Shown: positions 10,741 through 24,133 of the stretch, in pieces
Layout of the letters: each line of letters begins with the position of its first letter
How positions within the stretch are numbered: position 1 is the first letter of the stretch
Assembly (NCBI GenBank): GCA_030272155.1
Contig: CP126194.1
Coordinates: 248,001-312,000, forward strand
Direction of reading: 5' to 3'
Length of the DNA: 64,000 nucleotides
Source: Tetradesmus obliquus
Lineage: Eukaryota > Chlorophyta > Chlorophyceae > Sphaeropleales > Scenedesmaceae
Program-made: the position numbers and the translations under genes
Notes under the pieces: generated by a model
Told to the model about the DNA's origin: nothing
The model's input: the letters and a program-made list of their open reading frames with translations, nothing else
Databases searched by the model: none

Positions 10741-10851
10741 GGATTCAAAACATATGCAGGCGTCAGCTGTGCTTCTGCTAGCAGTGCAAACAGAAATAAC
10801 ATGTCAGGTCAACCTAATGTTTGCAGCAACCTGGGGTTTGACCAGCCTTCA

Positions 10852-11571
10852 CTAGGCACTGGTACGAAAGTAGCGCAAAGGCAGCATACTCATTGAATGC
10901 AACTTTCAACAACGAATCTAAATCAAATTGAGCCACTATATGGGGTGCTGTGTAACTTGAGTAAAGTGCTTGCAAACCACCTGCTGCGCCCCGACTCTTT
11001 GAATTTTCGCGGGTCTGTTATCTGCTGCTTTCTGCTGCTATAGGGCGCTGCTGCCTGCACATATGTATTCATGTAACCGGTTCTACTTCTGGGCAGCACT
11101 TGCTGGCTGATCAGGCTCTGCAGTTGTGGTGTGCCAAGTGCCCTGCCGCTGTTGTTGCGGTCTGCTGTCTGGCCCTGTACGTTGTGCGCTGCGCTGCTGC
11201 TGCTAATCTTGTTGCGGATCACCGATCGACGTTTCAGCATTACAGGCAGCTGCTGCGCGTGTGCAGCTAGGGTGGTTGAGCACAGTTGGTTGAGTGCTGC
11301 CATTCCACACACTCTCCTGCAGACATTCATCTTGTGTGATCACGCTGAATTCTGGAGCTGAAAAGAACTAGCAGTTTGGAGCGGGCGCTGCAAGCAGGTG
11401 AGGTGCCTGCAGGACAGCTGACATGCAAGCAAACCAAGGCAGCAGGTTCAGCAGCTGTGCCTTGCTGTACCTACCACAAGCAGCAGGTTGCTGTGCCAGC
11501 ATGGCTTTCTGTTTGTGTGCTATGTGGCTTTGTCTCATATCTGGGATGCTAGGTTCGTACCCTACCCCACT
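10852..11571. mobile_element. 720-bp inverted-repeat-bounded segment (unit 3)
   Basis: Same sequence and same insertion point as in unit 2, so it was copied by unit duplication and not inserted afresh. Confidence 0.7.
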
Positions 11572-12643
11572 GAAGGCAAAAATGCACATCTTCCTTTGCT
11601 GCAGCAGTTCTCAGCCTGCATTGCAATCCTGCTGCTGCTGTTTCTGGGCAAAGTTGATGAATTGCCTGCCCACCTGTTTATGTTATAGCAGGCCTGCTGC
11701 AGCTGCTGCTGGTGGTGCAGCTGTCCCAAATCCTGCATTACTGTTGTTTGCAATTGCTGGGACCTGCCTGGCCAGCAGCACATTCAGCAGCAGACAGCAG
11801 AGTGCAGCTCAGAGGAGGGTGCTGTCACCTGCTGTAGCCTCTGTTTTTCGAATGCACACTTTGCCAGGCAAGACAGCAGCAGCAGCAGCCTGGTGGTCAT
11901 GCAGTGCTGCTGCTAAATTTTCAAAAGCACATTCAGAGCACAGCCTTGTCTTGAAAGACGTTTTAAAAGCAATCCGAATTGTCTGCTGTTGCTGCCGCAG
12001 CACGATCGAGCTGGCGTAGCCTGCACAGGTGTCTTGGACTCACTGGCTCCGTGACCAGGCTGGCTGCCCGGCGTCTTACCGGAGAAAATTCTCGGCCCAG
12101 TAAGATGTAAGAATCAGCTATTATGTATGAGGATAAGTTTGCAGCGTGACAGCTGTCTGCATCGAGAGTGGCTGATTCGGCAGCACTTCCCCGTCACGGA
12201 TTACCTGACTCAAACACAGCTTTCTCCTGCCGTGCGTCAGCTCAATTTAATTCTTGAATAGATGTTATTACAATGCCAAGAGTGCAGCGACATCAATGCA
12301 TCCTGCTTGGTAGGGCAACCGTTGAGACAAGTAACGTGTGGTTCAGTAGCTGGAGCTGCATGAAGCACATGTTAGCACGTACAATAATTAATTTCAACCG
12401 TAACAAGTACAATCATTCACGCACATCGGCTCAACTCGCCTGCATGTGAACTGCCCATCAACAGCACTGCTGCCCTGGCAGAACTGCCTTGCCACGCGCC
12501 CGCGCTTTTCACTCTGGGCCAGTCTATGCACCAATACACCATCTGACAATTATTATCAGATAACAATCTATCAACTAATCATGCCTGTGGCTGTCCATGC
12601 TGGCATACAGTTGAAAACAAAGACATAACCACCCAGCTACAGC

Positions 12644-14154
12644 ATGGCACCAGCACATCGCCGGCGCCGTGCGGTGCGCACACACAGGAGCCCAACCAGC
12701 AGAGGAGCTGTCAGAAAGGTGAGCTTGCAGGGAGTGTCAATCAACGACCTGCTGACAGCTGCTAGCTGTCTAGAGTGCAGCCAGCAGCCATATACATTCT
12801 AAGCCCTGCAGCAGCAGCAGCAGCGTGCTCAGCGCTGATCATCCCTAGGCCAGTTGCCAGCCGTACCCGTGCGCTGCTTGTTGTCACGGCATACAAACAC
12901 CCTGTCCAGCCTGCTGCGCACCACATCCCACAAATCTGGCAGCCTCAGTGCATCAGCCATGACAGAGGCAGGTGTGATGTTCATGAATGTGTCACGCAGC
13001 GTCCGCTGCAGATCACGCGGTGATACATCTGCACCAGTCAGCTGGTAGGTGTTGTACAGATGGTTACGGAAGCTAGCCTTGAGGCTGCCGAATGCATGCT
13101 CAATGGGCTGGTTGAAGTCTGGGGAGTAGGGTGCAATTTGCAGCACCTGCTCTGGGCTGATGCCAACTGCAGCTAGGAGCTCTGCGGCATCTTGCCCGAC
13201 ATGAACACTGGGGTTGTCGAAGATGTACAGCGGCGTAGTGCCGCGCGTGCGCTGCTGTTGGTTAGCCTTCTCTGCAAGCTCCTTCATGCAGTGGACAAAC
13301 TCCAGCTGTGTCATGCTCTTGGCCTTCACGTTCTTCTTCTTCTTCTGCCTCTTCAACTGCAGGTGCAGGTTTTGCCGGGTTGGCAGCGGAAAGCCTTGTT
13401 AGCAGCAGCGCAGCTGAATGTGGATGTGCAAGTGGATGATAAGGGACGCCCATTCATCAGGCTTGAGGCAGATGGGAAAAGCAGGCCCAGGATCATCAGC
13501 TTGGGGATACGCAAGCGGCCACTGCACTGGGCCATGACGGGTTGCCTGCCAGGTGTGCAGCACTTCAAGTTCTGCGAGCCGCGCGCTGCCGCAACTGAAG
13601 CAGCTCTGGAGTGCAAGCAGTGTGCATGTTTGATGCCTAATGTGGGTGGCACAGGCGCACGCAACATGCCTGCAAGTGAGGAGCAGCTGATGCGCAAGCT
13701 GTACAGGTTGGGAATATGTGACAGCATGTGCGCGCAAGTGGCAGTAGGGTGGTGGCGAGGCCGGGTCGATTTCTTGCATGCGCAGCGCAGCGTGCTGATT
13801 CAAGCAGATGGGACATGCCATGACACTGGTATGTATGACAACAGCACAGAGAAGCTGTTGCAGCGCAACGTTGCCTTCTGTGCTGCTGCGTATGCCAAGT
13901 TCCTGCCAGCAGGCGGCAGTGTGCTGCGGGTGCGCACATGTGAAAGTGACTGGCAGGATTCCCTGGAGACTGGTTTCCAGCTTGCTGCTGGGGGTGGTGT
14001 CATTGTGCTGTCACCAAGCTACTCTGTTGTTATGGTCAGCGCAGGCCGCGGTGTGCAGCGCGCCTTCCCTGAGGCACTGCGAGATGCACTGCCACGTTGT
14101 GTGTACACAGAACGCAACAGCTGGCATGTCCTTCAATGGCGCGCATCTAACTAA
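12644..14154 (+). CDS. Vsr/DUF559-like nuclease-like protein (copy 4)
   Basis: Exons are 12644-12718 and 13363-14154. The frame and product match copy 1. Confidence 0.72.
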
Positions 14155-15050
14155 TAGCAGCACACACTCACATAGTATGGTGTGTTGGGGTTGCCAACGT
14201 GGTCAATGTTGTCTGTTGTGCCGGTGGTGAACTTGCAGTAGACAGCGCCGTGCACCGCGTTGACGGCGCACACAAAGTGTAGCTTGACTGGTTTGTTGTC
14301 CTGGCCCTTGCGCATCCACTTGCATGGTAGCACAGCATGTACGTTTGCATCATGTGCATCGCAATACACCTTGATGGCGCCGCCTGCTAGGTTGGACATC
14401 CAGAGTTTGCACTCATCAACAAAATAAATTCTGCTCAGCAAGTCTGGCTCATCCTGGAACATCTTGTAGAGCCTCTCTGCTGCAGCCTTTCTCCTGTCTT
14501 TCTGCTTGTCTGTCAGGTCCATCTTTACATCTATTCTTCTGCGCACCAGGTTGGGGTCGACAGCTTTCATGCGCTTCAGCAGTTGCTTGGGCCTGATGTT
14601 GTACTTCCTGCATAGGCCACCCAGGTACTCATTTTCCTGACAAGCAAGTTTGATTGATGTCCACCATACATGCACGTCGACTTTCTTCTTTGCTTCTGCA
14701 CTTGGGTAGGCCTTGACTACCTTGCCAGCTTTGAATGTTTCACTGGCCTTTAATGCCACGTCATCTGGGACTTTTGGGGGTCTGCCCTTGTGCTTGGGAG
14801 TTGCCACCGTGCCATACTGCTTGAAGTTCTTGTAGTGGGTCATGCAGAAGGAATTCAGGTCCTGTTTGATTTGAGCAGCATGCTTAGGATAGTGTACTCT
14901 GTAATAGCCTGCCGCGCCCTTTGGACTGCCGGCGATGGCTAGCATCGTGAGCACCGCCACCACCGCCGCCACCCGCGCGCCCGTTGACTTGCGGTTGCTC
15001 TCCCATCCCAAAGGGTGCTTGCGCACCATGGACAGCCACCCTGCAGCCAT
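12829..15050 (-). CDS. Tc1/mariner-type DDE transposase (copy 4)
   Basis: Exons are 15050-14172 and 13356-12829. The frame is intact, with the short-form upstream region. Confidence 0.87.
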
Positions 15051-16233
15051 GGATTCAAAACATATGCAGGCGTCAGCTGTGCTTCTGCTAGCAGTGCAAA
15101 CAGAAATAACATGTCAGGTCAACCTAATGTTTGCAGCAACCTGGGGTTTGACCAGCCTTCAGAAGGCAAAAATGCACATCTTCCTTTGCTGCAGCAGTTC
15201 TCAGCCTGCATTGCAATCCTGCTGCTGCTGTTTCTGGGCAAAGTTGATGAATTGCCTGCCCACCTGTTTATGTTATAGCAGGCCTGCTGCAGCTGCTGCT
15301 GGTGGTGCAGCTGTCCCAAATCCTGCATTACTGTTGTTTGCAATTGCTGGGACCTGCCTGGCCAGCAGCACATTCAGCAGCAGACAGCAGAGTGCAGCTC
15401 AGAGGAGGGTGCTGTCACCTGCTGTAGCCTCTGTTTTTCGAATGCACACTTTGCCAGGCAAGACAGCAGCAGCAGCAGCCTGGTGGTCATGCAGTGCTGC
15501 TGCTAAATTTTCAAAAGCACATTCAGAGCACAGCCTTGTCTTGAAAGACGTTTTAAAAGCAATCCGAATTGTCTGCTGTTGCTGCCGCAGCACGATCGAG
15601 CTGGCGTAGCCTGCACAGGTGTCTTGGACTCACTGGCTCCGTGACCAGGCTGGCTGCCCGGCGTCTTACCGGAGAAAATTCTCGGCCCAGTAAGATGTAA
15701 GAATCAGCTATTATGTATGAGGATAAGTTTGCAGCGTGACAGCTGTCTGCATCGAGAGTGGCTGATTCGGCAGCACTTCCCCGTCACGGATTACCTGACT
15801 CAAACACAGCTTTCTCCTGCCGTGCGTCAGCTCAATTTAATTCTTGAATAGATGTTATTACAATGCCAAGAGTGCAGCGACATCAATGCATCCTGCTTGG
15901 TAGGGCAACCGTTGAGACAAGTAACGTGTGGTTCAGTAGCTGGAGCTGCATGAAGCACATGTTAGCACGTACAATAATTAATTTCAACCGTAACAAGTAC
16001 AATCATTCACGCACATCGGCTCAACTCGCCTGCATGTGAACTGCCCATCAACAGCACTGCTGCCCTGGCAGAACTGCCTTGCCACGCGCCCGCGCTTTTC
16101 ACTCTGGGCCAGTCTATGCACCAATACACCATCTGACAATTATTATCAGATAACAATCTATCAACTAATCATGCCTGTGGCTGTCCATGCTGGCATACAG
16201 TTGAAAACAAAGACATAACCACCCAGCTACAGC

Positions 16234-17744
16234 ATGGCACCAGCACATCGCCGGCGCCGTGCGGTGCGCACACACAGGAGCCCAACCAGCAGAGGAGCTG
16301 TCAGAAAGGTGAGCTTGCAGGGAGTGTCAATCAACGACCTGCTGACAGCTGCTAGCTGTCTAGAGTGCAGCCAGCAGCCATATACATTCTAAGCCCTGCA
16401 GCAGCAGCAGCAGCGTGCTCAGCGCTGATCATCCCTAGGCCAGTTGCCAGCCGTACCCGTGCGCTGCTTGTTGTCACGGCATACAAACACCCTGTCCAGC
16501 CTGCTGCGCACCACATCCCACAAATCTGGCAGCCTCAGTGCATCAGCCATGACAGAGGCAGGTGTGATGTTCATGAATGTGTCACGCAGCGTCCGCTGCA
16601 GATCACGCGGTGATACATCTGCACCAGTCAGCTGGTAGGTGTTGTACAGATGGTTACGGAAGCTAGCCTTGAGGCTGCCGAATGCATGCTCAATGGGCTG
16701 GTTGAAGTCTGGGGAGTAGGGTGCAATTTGCAGCACCTGCTCTGGGCTGATGCCAACTGCAGCTAGGAGCTCTGCGGCATCTTGCCCGACATGAACACTG
16801 GGGTTGTCGAAGATGTACAGCGGCGTAGTGCCGCGCGTGCGCTGCTGTTGGTTAGCCTTCTCTGCAAGCTCCTTCATGCAGTGGACAAACTCCAGCTGTG
16901 TCATGCTCTTGGCCTTCACGTTCTTCTTCTTCTTCTGCCTCTTCAACTGCAGGTGCAGGTTTTGCCGGGTTGGCAGCGGAAAGCCTTGTTAGCAGCAGCG
17001 CAGCTGAATGTGGATGTGCAAGTGGATGATAAGGGACGCCCATTCATCAGGCTTGAGGCAGATGGGAAAAGCAGGCCCAGGATCATCAGCTTGGGGATAC
17101 GCAAGCGGCCACTGCACTGGGCCATGACGGGTTGCCTGCCAGGTGTGCAGCACTTCAAGTTCTGCGAGCCGCGCGCTGCCGCAACTGAAGCAGCTCTGGA
17201 GTGCAAGCAGTGTGCATGTTTGATGCCTAATGTGGGTGGCACAGGCGCACGCAACATGCCTGCAAGTGAGGAGCAGCTGATGCGCAAGCTGTACAGGTTG
17301 GGAATATGTGACAGCATGTGCGCGCAAGTGGCAGTAGGGTGGTGGCGAGGCCGGGTCGATTTCTTGCATGCGCAGCGCAGCGTGCTGATTCAAGCAGATG
17401 GGACATGCCATGACACTGGTATGTATGACAACAGCACAGAGAAGCTGTTGCAGCGCAACGTTGCCTTCTGTGCTGCTGCGTATGCCAAGTTCCTGCCAGC
17501 AGGCGGCAGTGTGCTGCGGGTGCGCACATGTGAAAGTGACTGGCAGGATTCCCTGGAGACTGGTTTCCAGCTTGCTGCTGGGGGTGGTGTCATTGTGCTG
17601 TCACCAAGCTACTCTGTTGTTATGGTCAGCGCAGGCCGCGGTGTGCAGCGCGCCTTCCCTGAGGCACTGCGAGATGCACTGCCACGTTGTGTGTACACAG
17701 AACGCAACAGCTGGCATGTCCTTCAATGGCGCGCATCTAACTAA
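16234..17744 (+). CDS. Vsr/DUF559-like nuclease-like protein (copy 5)
   Basis: Exons are 16234-16308 and 16953-17744. The frame and product match copy 1. Confidence 0.72.
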
Positions 17745-18640
17745 TAGCAGCACACACTCACATAGTATGGTGTGTTGGGGTTGCCAACGTGGTCAATGTT
17801 GTCTGTTGTGCCGGTGGTGAACTTGCAGTAGACAGCGCCGTGCACCGCGTTGACGGCGCACACAAAGTGTAGCTTGACTGGTTTGTTGTCCTGGCCCTTG
17901 CGCATCCACTTGCATGGTAGCACAGCATGTACGTTTGCATCATGTGCATCGCAATACACCTTGATGGCGCCGCCTGCTAGGTTGGACATCCAGAGTTTGC
18001 ACTCATCAACAAAATAAATTCTGCTCAGCAAGTCTGGCTCATCCTGGAACATCTTGTAGAGCCTCTCTGCTGCAGCCTTTCTCCTGTCTTTCTGCTTGTC
18101 TGTCAGGTCCATCTTTACATCTATTCTTCTGCGCACCAGGTTGGGGTCGACAGCTTTCATGCGCTTCAGCAGTTGCTTGGGCCTGATGTTGTACTTCCTG
18201 CATAGGCCACCCAGGTACTCATTTTCCTGACAAGCAAGTTTGATTGATGTCCACCATACATGCACGTCGACTTTCTTCTTTGCTTCTGCACTTGGGTAGG
18301 CCTTGACTACCTTGCCAGCTTTGAATGTTTCACTGGCCTTTAATGCCACGTCATCTGGGACTTTTGGGGGTCTGCCCTTGTGCTTGGGAGTTGCCACCGT
18401 GCCATACTGCTTGAAGTTCTTGTAGTGGGTCATGCAGAAGGAATTCAGGTCCTGTTTGATTTGAGCAGCATGCTTAGGATAGTGTACTCTGTAATAGCCT
18501 GCCGCGCCCTTTGGACTGCCGGCGATGGCTAGCATCGTGAGCACCGCCACCACCGCCGCCACCCGCGCGCCCGTTGACTTGCGGTTGCTCTCCCATCCCA
18601 AAGGGTGCTTGCGCACCATGGACAGCCACCCTGCAGCCAT
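16419..18640 (-). CDS. Tc1/mariner-type DDE transposase (copy 5)
   Basis: Exons are 18640-17762 and 16946-16419. The frame is intact, with the short-form upstream region. Confidence 0.87.
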
Positions 18641-19823
18641 GGATTCAAAACATATGCAGGCGTCAGCTGTGCTTCTGCTAGCAGTGCAAACAGAAATAAC
18701 ATGTCAGGTCAACCTAATGTTTGCAGCAACCTGGGGTTTGACCAGCCTTCAGAAGGCAAAAATGCACATCTTCCTTTGCTGCAGCAGTTCTCAGCCTGCA
18801 TTGCAATCCTGCTGCTGCTGTTTCTGGGCAAAGTTGATGAATTGCCTGCCCACCTGTTTATGTTATAGCAGGCCTGCTGCAGCTGCTGCTGGTGGTGCAG
18901 CTGTCCCAAATCCTGCATTACTGTTGTTTGCAATTGCTGGGACCTGCCTGGCCAGCAGCACATTCAGCAGCAGACAGCAGAGTGCAGCTCAGAGGAGGGT
19001 GCTGTCACCTGCTGTAGCCTCTGTTTTTCGAATGCACACTTTGCCAGGCAAGACAGCAGCAGCAGCAGCCTGGTGGTCATGCAGTGCTGCTGCTAAATTT
19101 TCAAAAGCACATTCAGAGCACAGCCTTGTCTTGAAAGACGTTTTAAAAGCAATCCGAATTGTCTGCTGTTGCTGCCGCAGCACGATCGAGCTGGCGTAGC
19201 CTGCACAGGTGTCTTGGACTCACTGGCTCCGTGACCAGGCTGGCTGCCCGGCGTCTTACCGGAGAAAATTCTCGGCCCAGTAAGATGTAAGAATCAGCTA
19301 TTATGTATGAGGATAAGTTTGCAGCGTGACAGCTGTCTGCATCGAGAGTGGCTGATTCGGCAGCACTTCCCCGTCACGGATTACCTGACTCAAACACAGC
19401 TTTCTCCTGCCGTGCGTCAGCTCAATTTAATTCTTGAATAGATGTTATTACAATGCCAAGAGTGCAGCGACATCAATGCATCCTGCTTGGTAGGGCAACC
19501 GTTGAGACAAGTAACGTGTGGTTCAGTAGCTGGAGCTGCATGAAGCACATGTTAGCACGTACAATAATTAATTTCAACCGTAACAAGTACAATCATTCAC
19601 GCACATCGGCTCAACTCGCCTGCATGTGAACTGCCCATCAACAGCACTGCTGCCCTGGCAGAACTGCCTTGCCACGCGCCCGCGCTTTTCACTCTGGGCC
19701 AGTCTATGCACCAATACACCATCTGACAATTATTATCAGATAACAATCTATCAACTAATCATGCCTGTGGCTGTCCATGCTGGCATACAGTTGAAAACAA
19801 AGACATAACCACCCAGCTACAGC

Positions 19824-21334
19824 ATGGCACCAGCACATCGCCGGCGCCGTGCGGTGCGCACACACAGGAGCCCAACCAGCAGAGGAGCTGTCAGAAAGGT
19901 GAGCTTGCAGGGAGTGTCAATCAACGACCTGCTGACAGCTGCTAGCTGTCTAGAGTGCAGCCAGCAGCCATATACATTCTAAGCCCTGCAGCAGCAGCAG
20001 CAGCGTGCTCAGCGCTGATCATCCCTAGGCCAGTTGCCAGCCGTACCCGTGCGCTGCTTGTTGTCACGGCATACAAACACCCTGTCCAGCCTGCTGCGCA
20101 CCACATCCCACAAATCTGGCAGCCTCAGTGCATCAGCCATGACAGAGGCAGGTGTGATGTTCATGAATGTGTCACGCAGCGTCCGCTGCAGATCACGCGG
20201 TGATACATCTGCACCAGTCAGCTGGTAGGTGTTGTACAGATGGTTACGGAAGCTAGCCTTGAGGCTGCCGAATGCATGCTCAATGGGCTGGTTGAAGTCT
20301 GGGGAGTAGGGTGCAATTTGCAGCACCTGCTCTGGGCTGATGCCAACTGCAGCTAGGAGCTCTGCGGCATCTTGCCCGACATGAACACTGGGGTTGTCGA
20401 AGATGTACAGCGGCGTAGTGCCGCGCGTGCGCTGCTGTTGGTTAGCCTTCTCTGCAAGCTCCTTCATGCAGTGGACAAACTCCAGCTGTGTCATGCTCTT
20501 GGCCTTCACGTTCTTCTTCTTCTTCTGCCTCTTCAACTGCAGGTGCAGGTTTTGCCGGGTTGGCAGCGGAAAGCCTTGTTAGCAGCAGCGCAGCTGAATG
20601 TGGATGTGCAAGTGGATGATAAGGGACGCCCATTCATCAGGCTTGAGGCAGATGGGAAAAGCAGGCCCAGGATCATCAGCTTGGGGATACGCAAGCGGCC
20701 ACTGCACTGGGCCATGACGGGTTGCCTGCCAGGTGTGCAGCACTTCAAGTTCTGCGAGCCGCGCGCTGCCGCAACTGAAGCAGCTCTGGAGTGCAAGCAG
20801 TGTGCATGTTTGATGCCTAATGTGGGTGGCACAGGCGCACGCAACATGCCTGCAAGTGAGGAGCAGCTGATGCGCAAGCTGTACAGGTTGGGAATATGTG
20901 ACAGCATGTGCGCGCAAGTGGCAGTAGGGTGGTGGCGAGGCCGGGTCGATTTCTTGCATGCGCAGCGCAGCGTGCTGATTCAAGCAGATGGGACATGCCA
21001 TGACACTGGTATGTATGACAACAGCACAGAGAAGCTGTTGCAGCGCAACGTTGCCTTCTGTGCTGCTGCGTATGCCAAGTTCCTGCCAGCAGGCGGCAGT
21101 GTGCTGCGGGTGCGCACATGTGAAAGTGACTGGCAGGATTCCCTGGAGACTGGTTTCCAGCTTGCTGCTGGGGGTGGTGTCATTGTGCTGTCACCAAGCT
21201 ACTCTGTTGTTATGGTCAGCGCAGGCCGCGGTGTGCAGCGCGCCTTCCCTGAGGCACTGCGAGATGCACTGCCACGTTGTGTGTACACAGAACGCAACAG
21301 CTGGCATGTCCTTCAATGGCGCGCATCTAACTAA
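19824..21334 (+). CDS. Vsr/DUF559-like nuclease-like protein (copy 6)
   Basis: Exons are 19824-19898 and 20543-21334. The frame and product match copy 1. Confidence 0.72.
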
Positions 21335-22230
21335 TAGCAGCACACACTCACATAGTATGGTGTGTTGGGGTTGCCAACGTGGTCAATGTTGTCTGTTGTG
21401 CCGGTGGTGAACTTGCAGTAGACAGCGCCGTGCACCGCGTTGACGGCGCACACAAAGTGTAGCTTGACTGGTTTGTTGTCCTGGCCCTTGCGCATCCACT
21501 TGCATGGTAGCACAGCATGTACGTTTGCATCATGTGCATCGCAATACACCTTGATGGCGCCGCCTGCTAGGTTGGACATCCAGAGTTTGCACTCATCAAC
21601 AAAATAAATTCTGCTCAGCAAGTCTGGCTCATCCTGGAACATCTTGTAGAGCCTCTCTGCTGCAGCCTTTCTCCTGTCTTTCTGCTTGTCTGTCAGGTCC
21701 ATCTTTACATCTATTCTTCTGCGCACCAGGTTGGGGTCGACAGCTTTCATGCGCTTCAGCAGTTGCTTGGGCCTGATGTTGTACTTCCTGCATAGGCCAC
21801 CCAGGTACTCATTTTCCTGACAAGCAAGTTTGATTGATGTCCACCATACATGCACGTCGACTTTCTTCTTTGCTTCTGCACTTGGGTAGGCCTTGACTAC
21901 CTTGCCAGCTTTGAATGTTTCACTGGCCTTTAATGCCACGTCATCTGGGACTTTTGGGGGTCTGCCCTTGTGCTTGGGAGTTGCCACCGTGCCATACTGC
22001 TTGAAGTTCTTGTAGTGGGTCATGCAGAAGGAATTCAGGTCCTGTTTGATTTGAGCAGCATGCTTAGGATAGTGTACTCTGTAATAGCCTGCCGCGCCCT
22101 TTGGACTGCCGGCGATGGCTAGCATCGTGAGCACCGCCACCACCGCCGCCACCCGCGCGCCCGTTGACTTGCGGTTGCTCTCCCATCCCAAAGGGTGCTT
22201 GCGCACCATGGACAGCCACCCTGCAGCCAT
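20009..22230 (-). CDS. Tc1/mariner-type DDE transposase (copy 6)
   Basis: Exons are 22230-21352 and 20536-20009. The frame is intact, with the long-form upstream region. Confidence 0.87.
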
Positions 22231-22341
22231 GGATTCAAAACATATGCAGGCGTCAGCTGTGCTTCTGCTAGCAGTGCAAACAGAAATAACATGTCAGGTC
22301 AACCTAATGTTTGCAGCAACCTGGGGTTTGACCAGCCTTCA

Positions 22342-23061
22342 CTAGGCACTGGTACGAAAGTAGCGCAAAGGCAGCATACTCATTGAATGCAACTTTCAAC
22401 AACGAATCTAAATCAAATTGAGCCACTATATGGGGTGCTGTGTAACTTGAGTAAAGTGCTTGCAAACCACCTGCTGCGCCCCGACTCTTTGAATTTTCGC
22501 GGGTCTGTTATCTGCTGCTTTCTGCTGCTATAGGGCGCTGCTGCCTGCACATATGTATTCATGTAACCGGTTCTACTTCTGGGCAGCACTTGCTGGCTGA
22601 TCAGGCTCTGCAGTTGTGGTGTGCCAAGTGCCCTGCCGCTGTTGTTGCGGTCTGCTGTCTGGCCCTGTACGTTGTGCGCTGCGCTGCTGCTGCTAATCTT
22701 GTTGCGGATCACCGATCGACGTTTCAGCATTACAGGCAGCTGCTGCGCGTGTGCAGCTAGGGTGGTTGAGCACAGTTGGTTGAGTGCTGCCATTCCACAC
22801 ACTCTCCTGCAGACATTCATCTTGTGTGATCACGCTGAATTCTGGAGCTGAAAAGAACTAGCAGTTTGGAGCGGGCGCTGCAAGCAGGTGAGGTGCCTGC
22901 AGGACAGCTGACATGCAAGCAAACCAAGGCAGCAGGTTCAGCAGCTGTGCCTTGCTGTACCTACCACAAGCAGCAGGTTGCTGTGCCAGCATGGCTTTCT
23001 GTTTGTGTGCTATGTGGCTTTGTCTCATATCTGGGATGCTAGGTTCGTACCCTACCCCACT
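22342..23061. mobile_element. 720-bp inverted-repeat-bounded segment (unit 6)
   Basis: Same sequence and insertion point as in units 2, 3 and 7. Confidence 0.7.
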
Positions 23062-24133
23062 GAAGGCAAAAATGCACATCTTCCTTTGCTGCAGCAGTTC
23101 TCAGCCTGCATTGCAATCCTGCTGCTGCTGTTTCTGGGCAAAGTTGATGAATTGCCTGCCCACCTGTTTATGTTATAGCAGGCCTGCTGCAGCTGCTGCT
23201 GGTGGTGCAGCTGTCCCAAATCCTGCATTACTGTTGTTTGCAATTGCTGGGACCTGCCTGGCCAGCAGCACATTCAGCAGCAGACAGCAGAGTGCAGCTC
23301 AGAGGAGGGTGCTGTCACCTGCTGTAGCCTCTGTTTTTCGAATGCACACTTTGCCAGGCAAGACAGCAGCAGCAGCAGCCTGGTGGTCATGCAGTGCTGC
23401 TGCTAAATTTTCAAAAGCACATTCAGAGCACAGCCTTGTCTTGAAAGACGTTTTAAAAGCAATCCGAATTGTCTGCTGTTGCTGCCGCAGCACGATCGAG
23501 CTGGCGTAGCCTGCACAGGTGTCTTGGACTCACTGGCTCCGTGACCAGGCTGGCTGCCCGGCGTCTTACCGGAGAAAATTCTCGGCCCAGTAAGATGTAA
23601 GAATCAGCTATTATGTATGAGGATAAGTTTGCAGCGTGACAGCTGTCTGCATCGAGAGTGGCTGATTCGGCAGCACTTCCCCGTCACGGATTACCTGACT
23701 CAAACACAGCTTTCTCCTGCCGTGCGTCAGCTCAATTTAATTCTTGAATAGATGTTATTACAATGCCAAGAGTGCAGCGACATCAATGCATCCTGCTTGG
23801 TAGGGCAACCGTTGAGACAAGTAACGTGTGGTTCAGTAGCTGGAGCTGCATGAAGCACATGTTAGCACGTACAATAATTAATTTCAACCGTAACAAGTAC
23901 AATCATTCACGCACATCGGCTCAACTCGCCTGCATGTGAACTGCCCATCAACAGCACTGCTGCCCTGGCAGAACTGCCTTGCCACGCGCCCGCGCTTTTC
24001 ACTCTGGGCCAGTCTATGCACCAATACACCATCTGACAATTATTATCAGATAACAATCTATCAACTAATCATGCCTGTGGCTGTCCATGCTGGCATACAG
24101 TTGAAAACAAAGACATAACCACCCAGCTACAGC

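Larger units (their letters stand above)
7869..12068. mobile_element. Tc1/mariner-like element, copy 3 (long form, 4200 bp)
   Basis: A complete copy with the 720-bp segment at 10852-11571. It is adjacent to copy 2, another long form. Confidence 0.6.
12179..15658. mobile_element. Tc1/mariner-like element, copy 4 (short form, 3480 bp)
   Basis: A complete short copy. The site where the 720-bp segment would be is the palindrome CCTTCAGAAGG near 15156-15166. Confidence 0.6.
15769..19248. mobile_element. Tc1/mariner-like element, copy 5 (short form, 3480 bp)
   Basis: A complete short copy. Copies 5, 6 and 7 repeat the short-long-long order of copies 1, 2 and 3, which fits a four-unit higher-order period of 15800 bp. 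Confidence 0.6.
19359..23558. mobile_element. Tc1/mariner-like element, copy 6 (long form, 4200 bp)
   Basis: A complete long copy with the 720-bp segment at 22342-23061. Confidence 0.6.
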